DNA of 45,010 nt. Source: Minisyncoccota bacterium (lineage in GTDB: Bacteria > Patescibacteriota > Minisyncoccia > Phycocordibacterales > JACZSL01). The stretch spans positions 1-45,010 of the forward strand of contig JANQMM010000048.1 in NCBI GenBank assembly GCA_028280145.1. Direction: 5' to 3'. Both the position numbers and the translations under genes were made by a program. The notes under the pieces were generated by a model, which worked only from the letters and a program-made list of their open reading frames with translations, had not been told where the DNA came from and did not search any database. Below, piece after piece: positions 32,802 to 39,204 of the stretch; position 1 is the first letter of the stretch, and every line of letters begins with the position of its first letter.

Positions 32802-33047
32802 TCAAATCAAAGCTGTGTCTAATTGAATCGAAAACCTCCTTGATATACAATCTTCGAACGCCAAATCCTCCTTGCGTATTTCGATGCCTTTGGCATATGT
32901 CGGTGTCTTATCAGAGTCATATCGCAATAACTCAGGATTCCGCAAGTGATTCACCATAAAAAATACCGCCACGGTAATAATTGCCATCACAACAAGCAGA
33001 AGAAGATTTTCAAAAGACTTTGAACCCTTCCTACCTTCGACAGTCAC
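32802..33047 (-). CDS. Small single-pass membrane protein (GTG start)
   Basis: 81 aa from GTG at 33045-33047, chosen because AAGGAG lies 8 bases upstream. Longer in-frame starts exist but overlap the promoter. Basic first 15 residues, one helix (FENLLLLVVMAIITVAVFFMV, about residues 13-32), then a charged soluble domain with one Cys. Not recognised. Part of the four-gene block between rplB and rpsS. Confidence 0.58.
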   Translation of the reverse strand: MTVEGRKGSKSFENLLLLVVMAIITVAVFFMVNHLRNPELLRYDSDKTPTYAKGIEIRKEDLAFEDCISRRFSIQLDTALI

Positions 33048-33072
33048 GGTCTTCTCTCCTTCATCTACACAC

Positions 33073-33103
33073 CCTGTTTTCGTTATAGCACAAACAGGCC
33101 CAA
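33073..33103 (-). promoter_or_regulatory. Promoter module B (copy of 32767-32795)
   Basis: Minus-strand TTGTGC-TATAAC (TATAAC at 33082-33087), leader about 28 nt, same module as upstream of the neighbouring 64-aa gene. Confidence 0.5.
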
Positions 33104-33210
33104 CCAAAAAAGACCTATGCACGACTTATTCGATCTTAAAGGTTAAAACGTTTTTCCAACAAGCAAGAAGACCGCGTAGTGCGCGGCCTTCGTCGAAGGA
33201 GATAAAGACT

Positions 33211-33456
33211 TCATGAAGACTTTACCACAAAGAAGAGGGTTGTCGCCAGAACGATCACGATTCCCCACAAAATTGCGTTTGTCGTGTTGCGAGGAGGCGT
33301 TTCGTAATATCCACGACGTCTCTGCCAATAAGGATCTGACAAGTCGATGTGATGTCGTGGGCCACCGCCAATTCTTGCATCAAATTCATTGATGGATTGC
33401 GGACTGCCGTCGTAGCTCCCTCCACGATAATCATCGTCGCGAAATGAAATACGCAT
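33211..33456 (-). CDS. Small tail-anchored membrane protein
   Basis: 81 aa, SD AGGAG six bases before the ATG. The first 58 residues are hydrophilic, rich in Arg, Asp, Gly and Tyr (MRISFRDDDYRGGSYDGS, WQRRRGYYETPPRN). The last 20 are a membrane helix (AILWGIVIVLATTLFFVV), so it is tail-anchored. Not recognised. A good promoter lies upstream. Downstream a CCGCG/CGCGG hairpin (about 33171-33190) is a possible weak terminator. Confidence 0.62.
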   Translation of the reverse strand: MRISFRDDDYRGGSYDGSPQSINEFDARIGGGPRHHIDLSDPYWQRRRGYYETPPRNTTNAILWGIVIVLATTLFFVVKSS

Positions 33457-33487
33457 GTCAAACTCCTATGCCATTTATCTGTGAGCT

Positions 33488-33516
33488 ATTATATGCTGTT
33501 GGATGTTTAACAACAA
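33488..33516 (-). promoter_or_regulatory. Promoter of the tail-anchored protein gene
   Basis: TTGTTG (33511-33516), 17 bp, TATAAT (33488-33493), minus strand, leader about 25 nt. Confidence 0.68.
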
Positions 33517-33557
33517 GGAAAAAGGCTTGCATCATACATCCACAAGGCCGAAGAATT

Positions 33558-33581
33558 TGAAAACCGGCCATATGGCCGGTT
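33558..33581 (-). terminator. Terminator after rplB
   Basis: Perfect AACCGGCC-ATAT-GGCCGGTT stem (33562-33581) followed by TT on the minus strand, four bp past the rplB stop. It ends the rplC-rplB transcript. Confidence 0.75.
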
Positions 33582-33585
33582 CTTC

Positions 33586-34428
33586 CTATCGTCTTTTGCC
33601 GACTTTTCGTCTTCGAACAATGAGATTGTTGGAGTACTTCTTTGGCTTGCGTGTTTTTTGTCCTTTTCCTGCAGGCTTGCCCCATTTGGTTCGCTGTCGC
33701 CTGTGCCCTCGCCCGGCTCGTCCTTCACCACCACCGTGCGGGTGGTCAACAGGGTTCATTGCCGCCCCACGCACCACCGGTCGTCGCCCCATCCAACGCT
33801 TTCGGCCTGCTTTACCAATATTTACCAGTTTATGCTCATCATTTGACGCTTCCCCGACACTTGCCCACGCTAATGTTGATACTTTTCGCACTTCCGTTGA
33901 TGGCATCTTGAGCGTTGCAAATCCTCCGTCGTGTGCAATCACTTCTGCGGCATTTCCCGCACTTCGTGCGATTTTTGCTCCACCCCCCTCTTTGATCTCA
34001 ACATTATAGACAAAAGTACCAACCGGAATATCCTTAAGCTGTAATCTATTTCCAAGTGCTACCTTTGCTTTCGTCGAGACAACGAACGTATCACCTACTT
34101 TCATGCTTTTTGGTGCAACAATATACCGACGCTCTCCATCTCTGTAACAGACAAGCGCAATAAAGGCTGTTCGATTGGGATCATATTCAATACTTTCAAC
34201 CTTCGCCTCAATATCGAACTTGTTGTATGCAAAATCAATTTCGCGATACTTTCTCTTATGTCCGCCTCCTCGATGTCGAGTAGTCAAACGACCCTGCGAG
34301 TTTCGTCCCACGTCCCGCTTACCGCCTTTTGTAAGAGGTTTGTGTGGCTTGCTCCGAGTCAAATATTTCTTGAACGACACAACCGACATGCCGCGACGTC
34401 CTGGTGTTGTTGGTTTAAAGATTTTCAT
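33586..34428 (-). CDS. rplB: Ribosomal protein uL2
   Basis: 280 aa, family length. MKIFKPTTPGRRGMSVVSFKKYLTRSKPHKPLTKGGKRDVGRNSQGRLTTRHRGGGHKRKYREIDF and the C-terminal GVAMNPVDHPHGGGEG-like motif (here GAAMNPVDHPHGGGEGRAG) are clear. Supports the peptidyl-transferase centre. Confidence 0.98.
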   Translation of the reverse strand: MKIFKPTTPGRRGMSVVSFKKYLTRSKPHKPLTKGGKRDVGRNSQGRLTTRHRGGGHKRKYREIDFAYNKFDIEAKVESIEYDPNRTAFIALVCYRDGERRYIVAPKSMKVGDTFVVSTKAKVALGNRLQLKDIPVGTFVYNVEIKEGGGAKIARSAGNAAEVIAHDGGFATLKMPSTEVRKVSTLAWASVGEASNDEHKLVNIGKAGRKRWMGRRPVVRGAAMNPVDHPHGGGEGRAGRGHRRQRTKWGKPAGKGQKTRKPKKYSNNLIVRRRKVGKRR

Positions 34429-34437
34429 GATCGATTT

Positions 34438-34899
34438 CTATACAAATTCTATTGTGTCACCATCTTTCAGATACACATACGCTTTTTTCCCGAGGCTCGA
34501 CATACCAGCTTTTCGCGTTCTTCTGTTCATTCGCTTTTTTCGTGGAATCTTTACAAGATTAACCTTTCGAGGGGTCACTTTGTAATATTCCTTTACAGCA
34601 TTTTCGACATCTTTTTTTGTTGCATGTACCGCTACTTCAAACACATACGTTCGACTTGCCGTTACGTCAGTGGCTTTTTCTGTGATACGCGGTCGGATAA
34701 GGACTTTGTCCAGGTTATCTGTGTACCGCGTGGTCGTGGTTTGTCGACGTCCTTTTCTTTTTGAAACGGTAAATGGCTGTTTTTCTTTCTTTGCAGACAC
34801 AGTTTCAGTCTGTGCAGTTTTTTCTGCTTTCTTCTCCACCACCTTTTCCTCCGGTGTTGTGGTCTTCTCTTCTTTTTTGTCTTTTCCAAACAGAGCCAT
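34438..34899 (-). CDS. rplW: Ribosomal protein uL23
   Basis: 153 aa, about 50 longer than usual because of a Lys/Glu/Thr-rich N-terminal tail (MALFGKDKKEEKTTTPEEKVVEKKAEK). Core: LIRPRITEKATDVTASRTYVFEVAVHATKKDVENAVKEYYKVTPRKVNLVKIPRKKR. Exit-tunnel rim protein where SRP and trigger factor dock. Confidence 0.96.
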   Translation of the reverse strand: MALFGKDKKEEKTTTPEEKVVEKKAEKTAQTETVSAKKEKQPFTVSKRKGRRQTTTTRYTDNLDKVLIRPRITEKATDVTASRTYVFEVAVHATKKDVENAVKEYYKVTPRKVNLVKIPRKKRMNRRTRKAGMSSLGKKAYVYLKDGDTIEFV

Positions 34900-34900
34900 A

Positions 34901-35734
34901 TTACTTATTTATTTTTGCTTCAAGAAAACTTATTGCTTTTTTAGGGTCTTCAATTACCACATATTTATATGAAAGAAGGTTCAACGGATTCATATTTCGC
35001 ACTTCTTCAACATACAGATTTTCAATATTTCGAAAACTTTTTGCAGTATTCAACTTTCTATCCGAAAGAAGAATGAGTGCGGCGTTTTTCGGCTTTGTGA
35101 CAAGTTTTTCAAGACCTTTATTCTTAGCAAGTGCTGAGATAATACCGATTGCATCTTTCGTCTTCGGATCCGCAATCTCAAGAGAGTCAACAAACACCAG
35201 TTCTCCGTCGCGAAGTTTTCGTGAAAGAACCGTGTAAAGCGCTTTGGTTCTCATTTTCTTGTTAACCTTCTTAGTGTAATTCTTTTCTTTTCGCGGACCA
35301 AAAGTAATACCTCCTCCACGCCATATTGGAGAACGGTTCGAGCCGTGCCGTGCTCGCCCGGTCCCTTTTTGTCGCCACGGCTTTCGTCCGCCGCCACGAA
35401 CCTCACTTCGATCCTTGGTGTGCGCATATGGAACACGTGCGTTTGATTGCATTGATACCACCACTTGGTGTACCAGATCACCATTCCATTTTAGGCCAAA
35501 AATAGTCTCCGGAAGTAGAATTGAATCCTTTTTCTTTCCTTTCGCATCAAAAACTTGTGCGTCCATAGAAACAATCTTTCTGACCGCCTTCTTTGTTGCC
35601 GTCTTTTTGGCTGGAACTTTTTTCGTTGCGGCTTTTCTTGCAGGCGTTTTCTTCGTTGCTTGCTTCGGCTCGGCCTGTTTTGCTACACCGGAACGAATAT
35701 TCTTTTTTGTCGCTGTCTTTACTTCCATGATCAT
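34901..35734 (-). CDS. rplD: Ribosomal protein uL4
   Basis: 277 aa with an Ala/Lys-rich N-terminal tail of about 50 residues (repeats of KKTATKK and KKVPAKK type). The core starts at VFDAKGKKKDSILLPETIFGLKWNGDLVHQVVVSMQSNAR and includes RSEVRGGGRKPWRQKGTGRARHGSNRSPIWRGGGITFGP. The ATG overlaps the rplC stop as ATGA; a second ATG is two codons later. In E. coli L4 also controls the S10 operon leader. Confidence 0.96.
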   Translation of the reverse strand: MIMEVKTATKKNIRSGVAKQAEPKQATKKTPARKAATKKVPAKKTATKKAVRKIVSMDAQVFDAKGKKKDSILLPETIFGLKWNGDLVHQVVVSMQSNARVPYAHTKDRSEVRGGGRKPWRQKGTGRARHGSNRSPIWRGGGITFGPRKEKNYTKKVNKKMRTKALYTVLSRKLRDGELVFVDSLEIADPKTKDAIGIISALAKNKGLEKLVTKPKNAALILLSDRKLNTAKSFRNIENLYVEEVRNMNPLNLLSYKYVVIEDPKKAISFLEAKINK

Positions 35735-36333
35735 GCGTTCTTACTCCGGATCTCAACAAGTGTCCCTCGATGTCCCGGAATTGCACCTGAGATCACCAAA
35801 AGATTCTCGTCCTTGTTTACCTGCAACACCTTGAGATTCTTAACCGTAACCCGATCAGCCCCCATGCGCCCGGCCATTTTCTTTCCTTTAAACACTCTCT
35901 GCGGACCTGTCGCTCCGATCGAGCCGGGTGCTCGTTCGTGATGTTTATTTCCGTGACTTCTCCTGCCTCCTTTAAAACCGTGCCGCTTCACACCGCCCTG
36001 AAATCCTTTTCCTTTTGAAATAGCCGATACCTCAATGATGTCACCTACTTCAAAAGAAGAAACATCGATCTTGTCACCAAGTTTCCAATCCAAATCTCCA
36101 CGTACTTCACGTATGAATTCAAAGAGCCCTTTTGGTCGTTGCGCTCTGTGTACATTCTTTTCTCTGCGTGTGCCGTAACCCACCTGGGTTGCGTTATATC
36201 CATCCTTCTCAGCATCTTTTATCTGCGTTACTTCAATGGGACCTGCCGAGACAACGGTTGCAGGAAACACCCGTCCGTCATCATTCCAGATCTGAGTCAT
36301 TTTCTGCTTTTTTCCGAGTATGAATTTTGTCAT
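35731..36333 (-). CDS. rplC: Ribosomal protein uL3
   Basis: 200 aa from the ATG at 36331-36333, where the L3 family starts (MTKFILGKKQKMTQIWNDDGRVFPATVVSAGP). The core loop GKGFQGGVKRHGFKGGRRSHGNKHHERAPGSIGATGPQRVFKGKKMAGRMG is intact. First gene of its transcription unit here, with a folded leader and no SD. Confidence 0.97.
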   Translation of the reverse strand: MTKFILGKKQKMTQIWNDDGRVFPATVVSAGPIEVTQIKDAEKDGYNATQVGYGTRREKNVHRAQRPKGLFEFIREVRGDLDWKLGDKIDVSSFEVGDIIEVSAISKGKGFQGGVKRHGFKGGRRSHGNKHHERAPGSIGATGPQRVFKGKKMAGRMGADRVTVKNLKVLQVNKDENLLVISGAIPGHRGTLVEIRSKNA

Positions 36334-36410
36334 AGCTACGTAATGAAAATCACTACCAAGAAAGGTAGTGTTCCTCTCCCAGTGGTCCCTGTGGGGACGT
36401 AGATTCAATG
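36334..36410 (-). promoter_or_regulatory. Folded leader of rplC
   Basis: Minus-strand RNA: hairpin GTCCC/GGGAC (36385-36398) and hairpin CACTACC/GGTAGTG (36351-36370). An outer stem CTACGT (36397-36402) with ACGTAG (36336-36341) would close the domain two bases before the start codon. Confidence 0.5.
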
Positions 36411-36416
36411 AGTAGT

Positions 36417-36444
36417 ACTATACAGGAATGTGTATATTTTGCAA
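36417..36444 (-). promoter_or_regulatory. Promoter of rplC operon
   Basis: TTGCAA (36439-36444), 16 bp, TATAGT (36417-36422), minus strand. Confidence 0.6.
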
Positions 36445-36455
36445 GAAATCAAGTT

Positions 36456-36600
36456 AAAAGACCGCCCCAAAAGGGGCGGTTGAAGCAGGCGAGTGATCAG
36501 AAATGTATTGGGAGAGAGTATAAGACCACTCGCTCTCCGTGCGTACCGAGTTGGTACATCTCCATCTTAGCATAAAAACGCCGGCCACATGTGTGGTCGA
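36456..36600 (-). ncRNA. Candidate small structured RNA between rpsJ and rplC
   Basis: On the minus strand the segment ends in a strong terminator, ACCGCCCC-TTTT-GGGGCGGT then TTTT (36456-36480). Upstream, GCGAGTG pairs perfectly with CACTCGC (36489-36495 and 36527-36533). GGAGAG/CTCTCC pairs as an alternative, and GTACC/GGTAC forms a small hairpin. Possible short frames (22 and 39 codons) have no proper SD. No clear promoter, so this is tentative. Confidence 0.35.
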
Positions 36601-36603
36601 AAA

Positions 36604-36635
36604 AACAAAAACCGCTCCCCAGAGAACGGTTTTTG
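36604..36635 (-). terminator. Terminator after rpsJ
   Basis: AAAAACCG (36608-36615) pairs with CGGTTTTT (36628-36635), 12-nt loop. On the minus strand it reads into TTTTTG then TTTTTT. A second palindrome, CCACA-CATG-TGTGG, follows at about 36582-36600. Confidence 0.75.
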
Positions 36636-36660
36636 TCGAATCTTCATATCTTATTCTAAC

Positions 36661-37113
36661 CTAGACCATCTTCACGTCAATGTTTACTCCTGAAGGAAGG
36701 TTTAGGTTTGTAAGTGCTTCAATCACCTTCGGCGATGGATTCTGTATATCAATGAGTCGCTTATGCACTCGCATTTCGAACTGTTCTCGCGCATCTTTAA
36801 ACACGAATGAAGAACGGTTCACGGTATACTTCTTCATCTCCGTCGGAAGCGGAATGGGACCAAGAATATCAGCATCAAAACGAAGTGCTGTATCTATGAT
36901 CTGTTTTACCGAACTATCAAGCACCTTATGCTCGTATGCACGAACTTTGATGCGAAGCTTCGGCACTGCATCACCCTTTTTCTTCTTGCCTGCTTTGCGT
37001 TTTGGTGATGAAGTGGTAGATGTTTTTTTGCTTGCCACCTTCTTCCCGCTTGCTTTAGTGGAGCGAGCGGGTGCAGGTGCTTTCGCTTTTGTTGTTTCGT
37101 CTTTGGTTGCCAT
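36661..37113 (-). CDS. rpsJ: Ribosomal protein uS10
   Basis: 150 aa from the ATG at 37111-37113. The first 50 residues are a Lys/Ala/Ser/Thr-rich tail absent from typical S10 (about 103 aa). The core is KLRIKVRAYEHKVLDSSVKQIIDTALRFDADILGPIPLPTEMKKYTVNRSSFVFKDAREQFEMRVHKRLIDI. Follows tuf after 102 bp containing TTATCAA/TTGATAA and GCTCT/AGAGC hairpins. Confidence 0.96.
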   Translation of the reverse strand: MATKDETTKAKAPAPARSTKASGKKVASKKTSTTSSPKRKAGKKKKGDAVPKLRIKVRAYEHKVLDSSVKQIIDTALRFDADILGPIPLPTEMKKYTVNRSSFVFKDAREQFEMRVHKRLIDIQNPSPKVIEALTNLNLPSGVNIDVKMV

Positions 37114-37215
37114 AGTAAGTTTGGTACTTGTGTGTGCTCTTGAGAGCAAATGCGGCCTTTTTATCAATTACTGCTATGTTCTTGATAACAAGGCGGCTAT
37201 ATCACCGAAGACTGT

Positions 37216-38409
37216 CTACGCAACAATCTTGGTAACAACACCAGCACCAACTGTCTTACCTCCCTCTCGAACGGCAAATCGTTGCTGTTCTTCAAGAGCA
37301 ATTGGTGATACAAGTTTTACTTTAAAGGTAATAGTATCTCCAGGCATAACCATTTCAGTTCCGTCTGGAAGTGTTACGTCTCCGGTTACATCAGTCGTTC
37401 GAATGTAGAACTGAGGCTTGTAACCTGAGAAGAATGGTGTGTGTCGTCCGCCTTCATCCTTTGAAAGCACATATACTTCTGCTTCAAATTCCGTGTGCGG
37501 CGTTACTGTTCCCGGTGCAGCAAGCACTTGTCCTCGATGGATTTCTTCTTTCTTAACACCTCGAAGAAGGATGCCGGCGTTGTCACCAGCTTGACCTGAC
37601 TCGAGTTGTTTGTTGAACATTTCAACACCGGTAACAGTTGTTTTCTCCGTATCCTTGATACCGACAATCTCAACCTCTTCACCAACTTTCACGACACCTC
37701 GATCGATCTTTCCGGTCACCACAGTACCGCGACCTTCAATAGAGAAGATGTCCTCAATTGGCATAAGGAACGGTTTATCGGTATCTCGATCAGGTACCGG
37801 AATGTACTCATCAAGAGCTTTGGTAAGCTCAAGCACCTTCTGTACCCACTCATCATCCTTGCTTGTTCCTTCAAGAGCCTTAAGGCCCGAGCCTCGGATA
37901 ATTGGAGCTTTTTCTCCATCAAATTCGTACTTCGTAAGAAGTTCGCGAATTTCCTCTTCCACCAAGTCCACAAGGTCCGGATCATCAACCATATCAACCT
38001 TGTTAATGAACACGATGATCCTTGGAACACCAACCTGCCTTGCAAGAAGGATGTGTTCACGCGTCTGTGGCATAACACCGTCTGTAGCGGCAACCACAAG
38101 AACCGCGCCATCCATCTGTGCCGCACCGGTGATCATGTTCTTGATGTAGTCGGCGTGGCCTGGCGCATCAATGTGCGCATAGTGTCGAGTCTCCGTTTCG
38201 TACTCATTGTGTGAAAGCGCAATAGTAATACCGCGTGCCTTTTCTTCAGGCGCGCCGTCGATATCATCGACTTTCTTCATCTTCACTTTTTGACCTGCAA
38301 GATCAAGCGAGTGAAGGATCGCCGCCGTCAAAGTAGTCTTTCCGTGGTCAACGTGACCGATGGTTCCCACGTTTACGTGCGGCTTTGAGCGATCATATGT
38401 ATCTGCCAT
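37216..38409 (-). CDS. tuf: Elongation factor Tu
   Basis: 397 aa, family length. G motifs: [27 protein letters not shown], and SGLKALEG near the G5 position. Domains 2 and 3 are intact, ending [19 protein letters not shown]. Delivers aminoacyl-tRNA to the ribosome as a GTPase. It has its own strong promoter 236 bp upstream and a long folded leader, with AAGTACTAAGAA 10 nt before the ATG. Confidence 0.98.
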   Translation of the reverse strand: MADTYDRSKPHVNVGTIGHVDHGKTTLTAAILHSLDLAGQKVKMKKVDDIDGAPEEKARGITIALSHNEYETETRHYAHIDAPGHADYIKNMITGAAQMDGAVLVVAATDGVMPQTREHILLARQVGVPRIIVFINKVDMVDDPDLVDLVEEEIRELLTKYEFDGEKAPIIRGSGLKALEGTSKDDEWVQKVLELTKALDEYIPVPDRDTDKPFLMPIEDIFSIEGRGTVVTGKIDRGVVKVGEEVEIVGIKDTEKTTVTGVEMFNKQLESGQAGDNAGILLRGVKKEEIHRGQVLAAPGTVTPHTEFEAEVYVLSKDEGGRHTPFFSGYKPQFYIRTTDVTGDVTLPDGTEMVMPGDTITFKVKLVSPIALEEQQRFAVREGGKTVGAGVVTKIVA

Positions 38410-38638
38410 ATTAATCTAGTTCTTAGTACTTAGCGCTTGGCGCCTATGTACATATTAATAAATCGTCCCTGTTGCACTGAGAGAATAGAGCGCGAGAATG
38501 GCCTATTCTCTCAGAACAATCCATTGTTTGCATTTTTTATGCAAGCATAAAAAATGGCCTTTCTTATCCAAAAGGCTCTTTCAATAACAAAAATTTGTTG
38601 CAACTCTGTTGCGCATTGAAAAGAACCTGTATGAATGT
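38410..38638 (-). promoter_or_regulatory. Long folded leader of tuf mRNA
   Basis: Minus-strand RNA of about 229 nt with successive stems: TTTCAAT/ATTGAAA (38579-38621) enclosing GCAAC/GTTGC and AACAA/TTGTT hairpins; GCCTTT/AAAGGC (38557-38576); an 11-bp stem 38531-38556; and a 12-bp stem 38477-38514 (CTGAGAGAATAG with CTATTCTCTCAG). AAGTACTAAGAA (38420-38431) ends 10 nt before the ATG. No open frame or SD. Confidence 0.6.
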
Positions 38639-38644
38639 GTGCAT

Positions 38645-38673
38645 ATAGTACAGAAATGAGTTTTGAGAGTCAA
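38645..38673 (-). promoter_or_regulatory. Promoter of tuf
   Basis: TTGACT (38668-38673), 17 bp, TACTAT (38645-38650), minus strand. Confidence 0.65.
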
Positions 38674-38699
38674 GTAGACACCAGACCACTTTTATCTGT

Positions 38700-38728
38700 T
38701 TGCTCACCTGTTGCGATTCGTGTATGGT
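38700..38728 (+). promoter_or_regulatory. Weak candidate promoter of the 112-aa gene
   Basis: TTGCTC (38700-38705), 17 bp, TATGGT (38723-38728). It faces away from the tuf promoter. Confidence 0.4.
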
Positions 38729-38757
38729 ATGTGGAGTTAAATTGTAAGGAGGATGTC

Positions 38758-39096
38758 ATGACAACATCTTTCGAGAAAAACATCAGACTCCTTCAGATAA
38801 AAATCGATGAGTTTGCGCTTGACCGCGAGGATATGAGCACTGAGAAAATGTTCCACGACCTGCTGCACATATGCATCAGTATTTACCGTTGCGCAGGTGA
38901 CGCCAGGTCCCCACACGATTTTGAGTGCCTGCATCCTCTGATCGAAAGTGTCAGTCAGTTTCAAGAAGAGTTGCACAAAGTCGAGTTGTTCAATCTGTGG
39001 CAATTGCTGTCACTAAGCGTGATCAATAAATACAATCATCGATACACCAATACTGTTCTTATTCATGCAAGGAGACAAGCAAAGAAGCTAAACTGA
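38758..39096 (+). CDS. Hypothetical helical protein between fusA and tuf, opposite strand
   Basis: 112 aa, start fixed by a perfect SD (AAGGAGG 38746-38752, spacing 5). Predicted all-helical, with Leu, His and Cys scattered and no membrane segment or signal. Not recognised. It runs against the surrounding translation genes, and ends at a shared bidirectional terminator (39139-39168). Confidence 0.65.
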   Translation: MTTSFEKNIRLLQIKIDEFALDREDMSTEKMFHDLLHICISIYRCAGDARSPHDFECLHPLIESVSQFQEELHKVELFNLWQLLSLSVINKYNHRYTNTVLIHARRQAKKLN

Positions 39097-39138
39097 CAAA
39101 CGACTTTAGAAGTTTGATTCCGGAGAAATGAATAACCG

Positions 39139-39168
39139 AAAAGCCGGCGCGCAGGGCACCGGCTTTTT
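39139..39168 (+). terminator. Bidirectional terminator
   Basis: AAAAGCCGG (39139-39147) and CCGGCTTTTT (39159-39168), 11-nt loop. It serves the 112-aa gene on the plus strand and fusA on the minus strand. Confidence 0.85.
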
Positions 39169-39204
39169 CAAATTTTTCTTATTTTCAAGATCTCTCTCTT
39201 CTTT

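Noticed and set aside
32802-33122. Longer 106-aa version of the small membrane protein
   Set aside because: The extra N-terminus crosses the duplicated promoter module; the GTG at 33047 has a well-placed SD.
33160-33200. Terminator after the tail-anchored protein gene
   Set aside because: The stem is short and lacks a proper T-run on the minus strand; mentioned only as a weak possibility.
36490-36580. 22- and 39-codon frames in the rpsJ-rplC gap
   Set aside because: No SD with normal spacing, and the longer frame runs through a terminator hairpin; an RNA element is the better guess.
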